DNA from: Chaetorhynchus papuensis
Taxonomy: Eukaryota > Chordata > Aves > Passeriformes > Rhipiduridae
NCBI GenBank assembly: GCA_013396525.1
Contig: VWYX01000623.1
Location: 248,001 to 312,000 of the forward strand
DNA: 64,000 nucleotides
Direction: 5' to 3'
Shown here: positions 1 through 12,189 of the stretch, piece after piece
Layout of the letters: each line of letters begins with the position of its first letter
Numbering within the stretch: position 1 is the first letter of the stretch
The notes under the pieces: generated by a model
What the model was told of the DNA's origin: nothing
Databases searched by the model: none
What the model saw: the letters and a program-made list of their open reading frames with translations, nothing else
Program-made: the position numbers and the translations under genes

Positions 1-480
1 CCGCCCCGGAGCCGCCCGGAGCCGCCGCCACCGCCCGCCTCCCCGGCCGCCGGGGCGGGGGAAGGGGTGTTTCCATGACGTCACGGGCAGCGCCCCGGAC
101 AGGTGGGGAGCGGTTCCCGAGGGGACGCGGGGACAGGAGTCCCGGGCTAAGCCGGAGCTGAGCCCCCGAGCCGGCCTTAAGCAGTTGGGGCAGGGCGGGC
201 TGCGAGCACGGCAGGGCAGGCGGGGAGCTAATCCTGCAGCGGCCCTCAGGGAGCCTCGGGTGCGATGGCTCCCTGAGCCGCCTGGTCCCGAGGGCGCGGC
301 TTCCCGCGCCGTAGGGGCGAAGTGCGAGCGAACGCCGGCGGAGAGGGTTTGTCGGGGTATCGCCGCATCCACAGCAGCCTGAGGGCATCACTTCCCGCTC
401 ACGAGGAGCGCTTCCCGCGCCCGTCCTCGGCATCCGCTTCGGGAAGAGCTCCTCCGTGGGAGAACCACCCTTCCCCGCCT
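1..480. promoter_or_regulatory. CpG island, probable promoter (possibly of OSBPL3), cut by window edge
   Basis: This stretch is very rich in G, C and CpG, including a run of GCC/GCCGCC triplets in the first 60 bases, and contrasts with the AT-rich DNA that starts near base 520. Such islands in vertebrates usually mark promoters. It contains a perfect CRE. In human the gene next to the 3' side of CYCS, on the same strand, is OSBPL3, whose promoter faces CYCS. A minus-strand OSBPL3 promoter here, reading out of the window to the left, fits that order. No coding exon or diagnostic splice site is visible, so the gene name is inference from synteny only and the symbol is left empty. Confidence 0.6.
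76..83. promoter_or_regulatory. CRE (CREB/ATF site) TGACGTCA
   Basis: A perfect palindromic cAMP-response element lies in the centre of the left CpG island. CREs of this type are usually functional only when unmethylated and close to a start site, which fits the island context. Occupancy cannot be judged from sequence. Confidence 0.5.
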
Positions 481-599
481 TCCCCCGCTACCCCCATGCC
501 GCACCGGCATCCTAAAATTATCGTGTTCCTCTGGACATTATTTAAAAATAAACTACTTGAATGACTAATTAGATCCGAGCCGTTAGAAGCGCGCTGGAC

Positions 600-3500
600 G
601 GCTTCCAATGAACCCTGTGCACTAAATCTTTCAGAAATTGTTACTGCTTGCGAGGAGGTAGACGAGATGTGACCTGGCACACCATTCACACCGTTTTTAC
701 TTACAAAGTGCGATTTAATCCACACGTGGGAGAATTGGATGGGGGTGGGAAGAACCAACCCGGTTTCTTTACTCAGGCTTATATGCCCAAAATTGATCAG
801 CTGCTTCTCAGTTCCATTCAGAACTCGGTGCTTTTCTCGACTGCAGGGAAACAGAAACCCTTTTCTTCATGTATACCATTCATACAGCATTAAAAAAGAG
901 CAGAAGCATTTGGAAAAGCAAGCTTAAGTGACATCCCAAAAGTTAGGAATGGTATTCACTGATTGGAACTCAAGGTAGCATAACCCAGGAGCAGAGTAGT
1001 ACATTGCACCTCAAACGAAACCTTGTAAGGGTGTGAGAGAGGCCACAGAATATCACTTTTAGTAAGAACACTACCCAATGTAGGCTTCACAAACCATCAG
1101 CAGCAGAGTGACCCAAACACCCTGAAAGCTGCTTTCAGAGCTGGCCTACGTGATGCTACAGCAGAGAGGGCTTCTGATGCCTCTGCTGTTGACTGTAGCT
1201 ATACAGCCTGATGATAGCTTAAGGAGATGCTGCCCACACAACGAAAACTCAAGCAATGACTTTTTAGTCAGCATCAAGCTTCAAAGTCAATGAAAAGCAA
1301 CAGAAGTAGCTTTAGTTATCATTATATTGTTTAATGTAGCTCCAAGTCACTGCTGTATGGGAATTCAGGCATTGCCAGAGGGTATATATCAGTTTGCAAA
1401 TGAGTAGAGTTAAACAATAGCATATAGCAATTCCTTGGGTTTCAGATTTTATAAAAGTTTAATTTTATAAATCCAGGTTTTAGGACAAAATTAGCAGCCC
1501 CTGCCATTTTAAAGAGCACAATTTTTGATCTAAAGGCACCAAACAGCCTGCAGCAGCAAATCAGTTAAGAAAAAATTAGACAATTGGAATATGTCAATGG
1601 TAGACCTTTCTAGTGTTCACATGATGTAATAGCACATTGTTAGGTAACAGCATGTTTCCTATGCATGTGTGGCCTGTTCCAACTTCCACTGAAACCAAAC
1701 TCAGACCACCTCTTAATTTAGAAAGTAACTGTGTGTCTCCCACACAGATGCACACTCTCCAGGCCCTGCAGTAAAAAAGACACAAACAATGCAAAATAAA
1801 ATTCTCTTCCAGACCAAAATCTCCATCTTGAGCCCTGCTGTACAGATATTGCCCTATTTGAGATTCCTGAAATATTTAGGACTTCTACTGTTCCTGTGTA
1901 AAAAACATGGACTAGGCACATCCATGGGCTATTGGTACATTATTTCGCTGGAGTTACATCAGGAAGGAGTTTGATCTTCTTACAGATTTAGGGCTTTGAT
2001 TCCTTTCCTTTTGTTCTTCCCTCCTGTCAAACAGAAACAATAAAGAAATATTGGAGTGCTGTCTTTTCCGATGCTAAAGAAAAGTTTAGAAATAAATTAA
2101 TAACCAGCCTTTTGAGAATAAGATCATTCTTTCTGTTAGAAAAGCAACACACAGAGAAACAGTGACAGTTCATTAACTGAGATGGCAAAATACAAGGTGG
2201 TTGTAGGCATTGGGGGAAATGTATGTGCAGAAAGCCTCTGTGTGAATATAGATTGCTGGTTTTCATTCTTAATAGATCCATCAACACAAACTCATCCAGT
2301 TTATAATCATAAAAGGAAGGTGGTTAGGGTGTTCCTCAGCAACATGCACTTAACCTTCGATTTATCCTTGCTCTTTGGGTTTTGTGCTCTGATTGATGGA
2401 ACCTCATGACACAGTAATCTTTTCAGAGCTATTAAGAAGAGGAACTCCATTCTGCATAATCCAACAGGTATTTTTTTTTTTTAAATTCAGTTTCCCTTTG
2501 ATCTGTTATAATTCAGAATTAAATTACATGGACTGAATTAAAACTCTACTAAAATGTGTGTCCTTTTAGCTTGCTCTTTCCTGTGGTTTTGTAAAGACAG
2601 TTCATAATAATGTTTCCAATGGTGCAATGAAAGGGATTGTCTTTTGATTTCCAGCTTGACTTTTTTTTCCTTTAATTATTAGATGAAAATAATTATTGCA
2701 TCCCTATTGAACTCAAAGACATGCAGTGATGTTTCATGTTTAAGCAATCGTAGTCTGGTGAGTGAGCCAGCTTCCATTCCATGTATGTGGACTGCAAAGA
2801 GAAAGGCTCATGAGACACAGGCTTTGTCCTGTGGTTTGAGCTGAACAACTGTCAAATAAGTTTCACGAAGAGCTTCTACATCTACAGCAGATGGATATAT
2901 TTATCAGTATTCATGTGGCTGAGGTGTGAGCAGCAGAAGAGTTGGGCACGTTGCAAAGTTATTGGATTCATCTGTCTAACTCTTCTGATGACTGTGCACA
3001 TATATCTTCAGTCTTGGGCAGGAGTTATCTGTCCTGAAATTCAGAAACATCTTTCCTCATGCACAAAAATAAATCTGCCCTTGAGAGCTTTCTTCTTTCC
3101 ATCGGCTCTCCCCATGATGTAATTTCTGTCCTTATGCCAGTCCCTTCTATGTTATTCTTGGTCACCGCTGAGGAGCCTCTACCCCATTGACAGAGCTTTG
3201 GCAAATGCTTCTACTGTCCTGTGGCACTTACTGGCTGGTGTTATGGAAGCTATCAGCACCACCTTCCATGTATCTTTCTTGCTGGTACTTCTAAAAGCTT
3301 GCCTATCTCCCTAGGCTGTCCAGGCCTCTTTTCACATAACCATAGTTACTGGGTCTTCTTCCATGACTTGTCCGGCTTCCCAGCTAGAACTAGCCTTGTT
3401 AAATTCCCTTCGGAGCCCTTCTGGATACCTCTGAGGTAAAAGCTTACCACATATGTTGCAAAATTCATTGATTTTTGAAATACTTTTAGCAATCTTGTTT

Positions 3501-5900
3501 GTGCCTTACCATTTGTATGGTGATCAGAGCTCTACAGCTGTGGGGGAAAGCAGACCTGGTGTCACAGCACCATTTACTCTTTTTCTTCTTACAAACTGCT
3601 ACATTGATTGTTGCTTACTTATTCAGATGAGGGCAGAGAGAGAGCAGGAAGGCTTGTAGTCTTTCCATGTTGGCAAAGCAGGTGTGTGACCAGAAGTAAG
3701 TCAAAATGGGAAGGTGACAAACTGAAAAGGAATGAACATCCACCAGATGGGCACTCAGGAAGAGAGTTCCTGTGCTGAATGGTCAAAAGAAGTTTGACCT
3801 GGTCTAAAATTTACAAAGCTGGACAGGATGAACCAGGCAGCAAACATTAAAAAGATGCACAGATGTACTGTGGCTGCCATGACCATGCAGCGTGTATACC
3901 TGCACAACATGACGTGATATACACAACGTGATATGACATTTATAACGTGACATGATAACATAGCATGGCTTCACAGCCTCTTTCCACTACACTGCTGGTC
4001 TGTCCTAGAAGGCACCACTGCACACCAAAGAAATAGAGAAGGCATGAAACATATGTTGATGTAAAAAGACCCAGAAGCCAAAAATGCAGACTCTCAAGAA
4101 CCCTGTTTTTTGTGAGTGTGTGTGGTTGTGCATTACCTGCCTCAGTAGGATCTGTGGACTTGGCAATCACTGAATTCCAAATAGCAACGTTCACCATGAG
4201 TACTAAAAGTACTTTTCTTGCTGTTGATTTGAGTTTTATTTGTCTATTTTATGTAGCTCCAGGGAGACTGTGAGGGCCCAGTTACATTTGGTCTGGCTCC
4301 CGGGCTTACTGCATTTGAGGGCCAACTTCGAAAGTCAAGTGGCTCTGTGTGGTGGATGAGTAAACCTTACATTGAGACTTCTAGAGAAACATGGAATTAA
4401 TCACTGAGTTTCTTCCTCACACAGATGAGGACATTTTTCAAGCAGTAACTTAATACTGCCTTGGAAATGAGAGGCAACTTCAAGGTTTTCAAGAGGAAGT
4501 TATTCTGATTTTTTTTTTTTATAGTAGCATTTTCCCTTAAGAAGTTAAACAAACTGGCAATTGAAGACTCTGGATTTCTTGGTCTTATGCTGGTTTCATA
4601 CATACCAGATGCTGTTTTATAACATTTATCCTCCTCCCCCTCACTGGTGACTATTACTCATTCGGCCAAGTGTTCTGGGATTTTAGTATTTATCTAAAAG
4701 GCAGTCAGATGGAAAAAAAAATTAGCCCTATTTTTTTTCATATTACTTAAGGCAGAAAACATCAGAGTACATGGAGGTTTGCCGTATTCAGAAAGCATGT
4801 TTACAAAGATGTGATACAGCTCTCTGCAGAATCTGGCAACCAGATGCTGTTCAGCTGGCAGAGGGCAATACAGCTATTAGGCAACAGTGTAATTCGGTGC
4901 TCTGTGGGCCAGATTATCCCTCCCTACTGGTGCAGGCCTGGTCATTCAGATTGCTAGTGAAGGGTTCTACCTGGAGTAGGAGAGACAGAAATCTCCTGTG
5001 GGGCACAAAGGATTAGCAGAGATACTCCACAATCACGGGTCCTTCAGCTTTCTAGAGTCTCACCGAGATGCAGATGGAAGACTTAACACATTGTCCATTG
5101 CAACCAAAGTTTCTACTTCACTGGGCTCTGGGTGAGGCCCAGGCATACCTCTTGTGTTATTCTTTCTCCTTAAGTATTGCACACAGCATGGAGCACTTCA
5201 AATCCACAGGTTAGGTCCCTGCTCTCCTTTTCTCAGAGGGTCTGCACACAGATTCTTTAATCTTTGATGACTGTCACGCTTTCTGCTGTGAGAGTAGGAT
5301 CCCAGTTTCTCTTATTAGTAGTAGCTTTGCTGTTCCTTCCCTTTGAATACACACAACAGGAAAAAATGTGGAAACACTAATGCACAAAAACTGCTAATGC
5401 TGAGTTATTTAATTCTTTTGGGACCATGAGCACAGAAGGTAAGATAAGACACTGAATTATTATCTGAAAGACCATGACATAGATACCTTTGCATTTCACT
5501 TCAAAGGAAAATAAATTATATTGCTCAAACCTTGTAAATTGGACCTACAAGGTACATTTCCTGCCAGCATGAACAAAGTTTTCCATTGTGTGAACTCCTT
5601 GAAATTGCTAGTACTTCATTTGAGTGAATGTGATACTCAGCAAGTGTCAATAATGGCAGTAACAAGCATGACCCCAACAATGTGTGCAAGTCCAGCTACA
5701 AACATTAAACTTAGCAAACAGTTATTCCTGACTGGCGTCAGAATGGAAGAACAGAACCAACTCTCCTCATGCTCACTTGAAAGTTAAACTTCTGGCTTCC
5801 AACCAAAGAGCTGTTCCAGAGCCTTCCTGCTCCAATGATCAGACAGTCTCCTAGTTCTCAGACTGGGCATAGTTACATCCAGTTTGTGCCTATTGATACT
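600..5900. other. Intergenic DNA, no gene recognised
   Basis: AT-rich non-coding sequence. Reading frames here are short (the longest is under 100 codons), overlap on both strands and resemble no family I know. There are short homopolymer runs (for example near 2470 and 4505) but no recognisable transposon. A small cluster of related CGTGA-containing words sits near 3905-3960. Confidence 0.6.
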
Positions 5901-5908
5901 TTGCACCC

Positions 5909-6479
5909 TGTCATGGTTTAACCCCAGCCAGCAGCCAAGCCCACACAGTCACTTCCTCACTACCCCACCAGGGAGATCAGGGAAAGTATCAGGAGGATAA
6001 AAGGCAGAAAACTCTTGGGTTGAGATATAGAGTTTAATAGGCAAGGCAAAAGCTGTGCACACAAGCAAAGCAAAACAAGGAATTAATTCACTGCTTCACA
6101 AGGGCAGGCAGGTGTTCAGCCATCCCCAGGAGAGCAGGGCCCCATCATGCATAATGGTTCCTTGGGAAGACAAACTCCAAATGTCCCCCTCTTCCTGTCT
6201 CTTCCCCCCACTTTATACACTGAGCCTGATGCCACATGGTCTGGAATATCCCTTTGGTCAGTTGGGGTCACCTGTCCTGGCTGTGTCTCCTCCCAGCCTC
6301 TCATGCACCCCCAGTCCCCTCACCAGCACTATGGTACAAAAAGCAGAAAAGGCCTTGGCTCTGTGCAATAACAAAAATAGATCTCTACTATCATCACCGT
6401 GTTCAGCACAAATTCAAAGGCAGCCCTAGTCTAGCTACTGTGAAGAACATTAACGCTACCCCAGCTAAAACAAGCAGAA
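5909..6479 (-). mobile_element. Solo LTR of an avian endogenous retrovirus, older copy
   Basis: The left end begins TGTCATGGTTTAACC, and the body is co-linear with the better preserved LTR at 9962-10561. Shared blocks include the stretch around ATATCCCTTTGGTCAG and the TGTCCTGGCTGTG-like block. Read on the minus strand it has a TATA box (GTATAAAG, near 6213) followed further downstream by an ATTAAA polyadenylation signal near 6032, in the order expected of U3-R-U5. This sets the orientation as minus. The right end has decayed, and the flanking bases (CACCC on the left, an AACCC-like run on the right) give only a doubtful target duplication. No gag, pol or env sequence is attached. Confidence 0.8.
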
Positions 6480-8030
6480 CCCCCCAAATCTGCACCTCAG
6501 AAACACTTAATGCAGCAAAACTATCCACTGTCACAGCAGTTAGACACATGTACATAAGTAAGAATTTCACCAGATGACTGTAGAAAGCATACCTGTTGCT
6601 GCTGTGAATTAACTACTCATTTTGCATCAGGAGATTTCCATCAGGAAAACTGTTCAGTCTGACTGCCAAACTACTGTTATCTGGGGGAAAAACTAAGCTA
6701 GGTGGGATAAGTTCTGCTGGGGTACAGCAGTAGCCTCTCCTCTTTCTGCACTGCAGCCATTAGTGTCATGGCCTGAGTTTTAAAGCACTTCAGATGTATA
6801 CTACTAAGTTTACTTCCCATTTTTACTGCTGCTAGCAGACCTTATTTGACAGAAAAATATGTCTTCCCAGACATCATAACCCTGGCTCCACACAAAGCAA
6901 GTCAATAAGTCCAGGCAGACTTTATTTTTTTATTTGCCAGAGGTCAGGAATGGTTCCAGGCAGAAGGAACACACAAGAAATAAAATCTGCTTTATTTGAA
7001 GTAACATTACTGTTCCAGGCAGCAGCATCAGACCCCATCTAGAGTTGTTGAAATCAGTGAAAAATCATCCTTAAAGTTCAACAAGTTTTGTGTCAGATGC
7101 CTCACCTAATGGATCAAAATGTTGAGTGGCTGTGATTTGCCCTTGCATCTCAAGATATTGATGAGAATCCAGGCAGCTGTGGGAAGACAGGTACTCCCCC
7201 ACCACTACTGCCTCATGATACTTGAGGCAAGACGGGCCACACAGGTCAATGCATCCTTTCATCCATGCTGTTTTTCTAAGGGTTTACTGCTGAGGAATGG
7301 GCCTCCGTGGTTAAGAAAGTTTTGACAATGATAAAGCAATGAGAGCCTTTAATTGAACTCAAAGGTGATTGCTGAGACAGAGAAGAACAAGAGTATTTAT
7401 GGCATTAGTGCCACACTTTGACACAACCGGCTGACAAAGTAAAATAGAGGAAAAGCAAACCTCCCACACAGCCCGCCTTGGGCAAACACAAATATAGAGG
7501 TCACAAGCAAAAGGTATGAAAGGCTTACTCACCTGCAGCCCAGGTATAGCCAGTTCTTCAGTCACCTCAGTCCACTCAGTTGCTGATCAGTCCCTTAGCA
7601 CAAGTTCAATTAACAGTGCCCTCAGCCACGACAGAGATGTGCAGCTGCCTTTCCACTTTTCTGCCTCCAGAAGAGGTGTCAGAAAGAGATATCAGTATAA
7701 GGTTTTAAAGTCAGCCACTCTTAAAATCTCCTTTTGAATACAAATAGAGATTTACCAGCTGTTAAGATTTTTATTTCAATAAGCTGTTATTTTTAAATAG
7801 AATTAAAAAAAAAAAACCCAAACAAATCAAAACCAAATAAAAACAAACCTGTTGAAAAGTTCAGCAAATATTATACCAGAAATGTTGAGGTCATTGGTCT
7901 GTGCACATTTGAAGGAACCAAGGGTGAACAAGTGTATTTTATAATCTTTAAAAACAGCAAGTCCTACATTCATAACTGAAGAAAGAAAATATTTGGCAGA
8001 GACATGGATCTGTTTATGCACACTCATTAT
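6480..8030. other. Intergenic DNA, no gene recognised
   Basis: AT-rich single-copy-looking sequence between an LTR and a CR1 fragment. The A-rich stretch near 7805-7850 is low-complexity. No coding sequence, RNA gene or further transposon was recognised. Confidence 0.55.
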
Positions 8031-8950
8031 GCTTCAGGGCTCAGTACTGGGGCCAGTCCTGTTCAATGTCTTTATCAATGACCTGGGTGAGGAGATTGAC
8101 TGCCCCTCAGTGAGTTTGCAAACAACACCAGGTTGAGCAGGAGTGTTGATCTGCAGGAGGGTAGGAAGGCTCTGCAGGGGGATCAGGACAGGCTGGATTG
8201 ATGGGCCAAGGCCAGGGGTATGATATGTAACAGGGTGAAGTGCCAAGTCCTGCACTTGGGTCACAACAACCCCAGGCAGCACTATAGGCTGAGGGAAGGG
8301 TGGCTGGAAAGTTGCCCAGGGTAAAAAGACCTGGAAGTGCTGGTTGACAGCAGCTGAACTTGAGCCAGCAGTGCTCAGGTGGCCAAGAAGGCCAATGGCA
8401 GCCTGGCCTGTATCAGCAATAGTGTGGTCAGCAGGACCAGGACAGGAATTGTCCCTCTGTACTGGGCACTGGTGAGGCCACATCTCAAATCCTGTGTCCA
8501 GTTTTGGGCCCCTCAGTTCAAGAAAGACACTGAGATGCTGGAGCGTGTCCAGAGAAGGGCACCGGAGCTGGGGAAGGGGCTGGAGCACAGGTCCTATGTG
8601 GAGTTTAATCTGGAGAAAAGAAGGCTAAAGGGGGACCTTATCACTCTCTACAACTTCCTGAAAGGAGGCTGTAGCCAGGTAGGGGTCAGCCTCTTCTCCC
8701 AAGTAACAAACTACAGAATGAGAAGAAACACCCTCAAGTTGTGCAAGGGAAGGTTTAGATTGGATATTAGAAAAAATTTCTTCACCAAAAGGGTTGTGAG
8801 GCATTGGAACAGGCTGCCCAGGGAGGTGGTGGAATCGCCATTCCTGGAGTTATTTAAAACACATGTAGATATGGCACTTTGGGACATGGTTTAGAGGTGA
8901 ACCTGGCAGTGCTGGGTCTTCTCCAGCCTCAAGATTCTATGATTATCACA
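8031..8950 (+). mobile_element. CR1 LINE, 5'-truncated 3' fragment with reverse-transcriptase remnant
   Basis: The fragment begins inside the CR1 reverse transcriptase, in the region encoding the 'GPVLFN.FINDL' block, with the downstream FADD block damaged. It keeps an open frame of 171 codons from 8379 to 8894. That frame carries typical CR1 C-terminal words: VRPHL, VQFWAPQFKKD, LERVQRRA, LKGGCSQVG, RLDIRKNFF and HWNRLPREVVESP. The 3' end shows the usual CR1 tail around ATTCTATGATTATCACA. The upstream part is frame-shifted, so the copy is dead. Severe 5' truncation is normal for CR1. Confidence 0.95.
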
Positions 8951-9956
8951 GTAATTAGTATAATTGAATGGCAGGAATTAACTACCTGTGGGGAATTCAG
9001 GGTTATCTTGGTTTTTACAAGCAATAAAGGCAAAAGACTCCTGGAGACATCTTTGAAAAGGTGATATTAAAGCACATTACATAACTGGGAGCAGGTGATA
9101 CAAGAATGTCTAGTAAAAACTAAAATGAGAAGCATCTGAATTCAAAAAATTCATCCCACAGAATGAAAAATAGGCTTTGAATTAAATGATCTGTTTAAGT
9201 AACCTCAAAGAGCTAAGGCAATGTGTTATGACAAACATTTACTTTGTAAGGAGAAAATGAAAAAACATAATATTCGCTCTTTAAAGTGGAACTCATGTTG
9301 ATTTTAGGAATCTCACAGGTTATAGAGTTTTAGTCAGTGTTGAGGTAAAGAATTAAAGGTGTATTTCTGAGGCAGCTAGGGGACTATTATAACCTGGATT
9401 ATTGTTAGACTGGACAGTCATAACAATAGGGGGAGAAAAACTAGCAAGTATGCCTCCCATGCACTGGTTTTGATAAGCCAAAATGAAGTCACTTAATAAT
9501 GGTGGGAAGAGCATTTATTTTCTAAGATGCAAACATTATTTCTGTATTAAAATACTGGCTAGTGAAGGATGAAGATATGAAATTAATTGAGAGCCTTGAA
9601 ACACTGTCAATAAAGTCTTTTTCAAAGAGGCTGTAAAGGAACTTGAGAATCAGACGTGAAAGGTAAAGTCATACAATGAGTTAAAAACTATCTGAGAGGG
9701 AAACTATGAAGAGCTAGAATAAATTACTGCCTCTTAAAATGGAAAAAGGTTAATAGCAGGATGCCCCAAGGACCCTGGCTGGAGCCACTGTTCTGTATAT
9801 TATTCAGTCTGCAAGGATGAATGGTCTGGTAGTAAAATTTGCTTGTGATACAGATTATTTGGGTTTGGCACAGTTTGGGAGGATTATGAAGAATACCAGA
9901 TGGATCTAATAAAGCTACTGTAAACGTTTGGAAGCAAAATAATTGTAAATGAAATA
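8951..9956. other. Intergenic DNA, no gene recognised
   Basis: AT-rich sequence between the CR1 tail and the next LTR. No coding frame of note and no recognisable repeat. It is not the inside of a provirus: no retroviral motifs are present, and the LTR to its right has its own target duplication. Confidence 0.55.
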
Positions 9957-10566
9957 CCAACTGTCATGGTTTAACCCTAGCAGCCACTAAGCACCACGCT
10001 GCTGCTCACACACTCCCCCACCCCAGTGGGACAGGGAGGAGAACTGGGAAAGGGTAAAACTTGTGGTTTAAAATAATAACAGTTTCATAGTTGAAATAAA
10101 GTCAAGTATAATGCTAATACTACTACTAATAATAGTAATGAAAAGGGAGGTAACAGAGAGAGATAGAGAGGAATAAAACTCAAGGGAAAACAACCCCAGT
10201 GATGCACAATACAGCCACTCACCACCCACTGAATGATGCCCAGCCCATCCCTGAGCAGCGACTGCCCCTCCCAGCCAACTCCCCTCAGTTAATATACTGA
10301 GCATGACGCTCTGTGGTGTGGAATATCCCTTTGGTCAGCTCGCATCAACTGCCCTGGCTGTGCTGCTCCCTCATGGCTTGTTTGTGCCTCCTCACCAGCA
10401 GAGCATGGAAAACTGAAAAGTCCTTGGTTTAGAGAAAGCACTACTTAGCAACAACTAAACACCAGTGTGGTGTCAACATTATTCCCATACTTAACCCAAA
10501 ACACAGCATTGCACCAGCTGCTAGGAAGAAAATTAACCCTGTCCTAGCCAAAATCAGGACACCAAC
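9957..10566 (-). mobile_element. Solo LTR of an avian ERV with 5-bp target duplication CCAAC
   Basis: A 600-bp LTR runs from TGTCATGG at 9962 to CAGGACA at 10561. It is flanked by perfect 5-bp direct repeats CCAAC at 9957-9961 and 10562-10566. The minus-strand reading places a TATA-like block (CAGTATATTAACTGAG, near 10290) upstream of an AT-rich region near 10080-10140, so the element points left. A 5-bp duplication is typical of ERVL/class III-like elements (ERVK usually gives 6, ERV1 4). The family is inferred from end sequence and duplication length, not from any pol gene. No internal retroviral sequence is present, so this is a recombination-derived solo LTR. Confidence 0.9.
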
Positions 10567-11936
10567 AAAGAAGATTCAAGATAAGGCTTGTTGGAAGGAA
10601 TGTAGGGTGTAGCACACTTGTGTGCAGTGGGCTCTGGTTGCACTGCAACCTCCAAGGACAGCTCTATGCACAACTGGCAAGAAGACCATTAAAAAAGCAC
10701 CAGTAAAACTGCCAGTGTGGTTGCTGTCTTCTCGAGACTGTTTGCAAATATGAACTGACTAGCCAAATAGTTTCAGCAAGAAAAGACCCAAAAAATGTCT
10801 AGGGCCAGATTCAAAAATTGAAGTAGCAACTGGAGCACTTGGAAAAGATGCATGAGAACCAGTACCCCCTCCTTCCTGTAAGGGAAGTCCATATGCCATG
10901 GGGGAATGCCACAAGCTGTGCCAAAGGATGCAGATTGAATTGTTTCATTTACTTGGAGAAAAAAAAAAAGGAAAAGAATGAATCCCTGTCTTTGGCAGTT
11001 ACTAAACTATTTCCAAGAAGATGCAGTGCTTTATTGTCTTTACCAATCCAGTGTGTTTAATTAGTTGTATCCCCCCCCACAAAAAACTTGATTCCTGTCA
11101 GGAAGTGTTTGATTCCCAGAAAATGCTTTAGACAGGAGGTTAGGGCTGCCACTTCATGCTTACTCACTGAAGAAGCAGGAACAGTAAAGTTGGAGGGTTA
11201 GACTATATTTTCTTCTACTTTTCCTCTAAGCAAAATATTTTTCGGAGGCTGAACAGAATATTTGTGTCAAATGAACCAGTGTTTTCCAGGGTTTATTTTG
11301 ACAAGAAGATAGACCGTAGTCTTGATTGTAACCAATTTTTGTTTAAATTGTCCAGTTTAGCTGTCAAATCATTTTGTGGTGCTCAGGATGCAAATGCACG
11401 CTGTCAGTTCATCCAATACATCTGCTGAATGTTCAGCAGTTGTCAAGAAGTGAGTGAAGTATTAACATTTTAAAGAAGAAAATGAAAGCTAATAAACAAA
11501 ACAATATGATACCATGCAGCCTTCTTTTGGTCTTCACTTTGTCAGTTAACAACAGGCTGCATCAGAGCCCTTGAAACGTAAAGGCGTTTTTCAAAGACAT
11601 CCCACACTGCTTTTTTTGTGTGGCTTTTCACATTTCAACTTCCTCATTTTGTCTCTCTCTTTTCTCTTTTGTTCCCTCACCAGACTCACATGTACCTTAA
11701 GTGCAGACCCAAACAATTCTACCATTTTTCCTTTTCTTTCCCCCCCTCACCTCCTCAGGTGGCCATCCTATCACTTTTGTATTTGAGATTGAGAATAATT
11801 TGGATTTGAAAAGCACCTTTTTGCTAAAAATCTCTATGCTTTCAATTATTGAAATCTCCCACCTAAAAGAAAATTATCTGGACATAACCAGCACGACAAA
11901 TCATAACTGTCATCATAAAAGGTCCCCAGTGTCAAT
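10567..11936. other. Intergenic DNA, no gene recognised
   Basis: AT-rich non-coding sequence with a few short homopolymer runs, such as A runs near 10960 and a C run near 11070. No gene or transposon recognised. Confidence 0.55.
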
Positions 11937-12042
11937 GTGAGTTGTATATTCAATATCCGCTCCCAATGTGCTGCTCGAGTTTCTGTGAGCCCGAGCAGCT
12001 CAGGGAGGAGGTGCCCAGAGAGGCGGCTGTCTTTTTATTCAG

Positions 12043-12149
12043 CAAATGTAGGCTCAGTGGCAATGACAGATATCCTCGAACTGCCAGCTGAAAAGATCCG
12101 AACCATTCAGGAGAGATTTCTGAATAGAAACGGAAGAAAAAAATTCAGA
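12043..12149 (+). other. Exon-like block of unknown gene (107 nt) with splice-like borders
   Basis: A strong acceptor-like sequence (TCTTTTTATTCAG) ends at 12042 and a donor-like AGA|GTAAGG follows 12149. Between them one frame is fully open: two bases of a split codon plus 35 codons, including MTDILELPAEKIRTIQ and a basic end NRNGRKKFR. The open frame also extends on both sides (11937-12185), so openness alone is weak evidence. Several CpGs survive (CTCGAA, TCCGAA, ACGGAA) in otherwise CpG-poor DNA, which may mean constraint. I do not recognise the peptide, and no partner exon was found. It could be an exon of an unannotated or non-coding transcript, a conserved enhancer, or chance. Confidence 0.3.
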
Positions 12150-12189
12150 GTAAGGAACTTCAGAGGGAGAGAGAAGACAGTATGACATG

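Noticed and set aside
8034..8588. 184-codon minus-strand ORF
   Set aside because: It is the antisense of the CR1 reverse-transcriptase fragment; the plus strand shows the true CR1 frame.
5909..10561. The two LTRs as ends of one provirus
   Set aside because: The right LTR has perfect CCAAC duplications on both of its own sides. There is no primer-binding or polypurine sequence at the inner edges, and no gag, pol or env remnant lies between.
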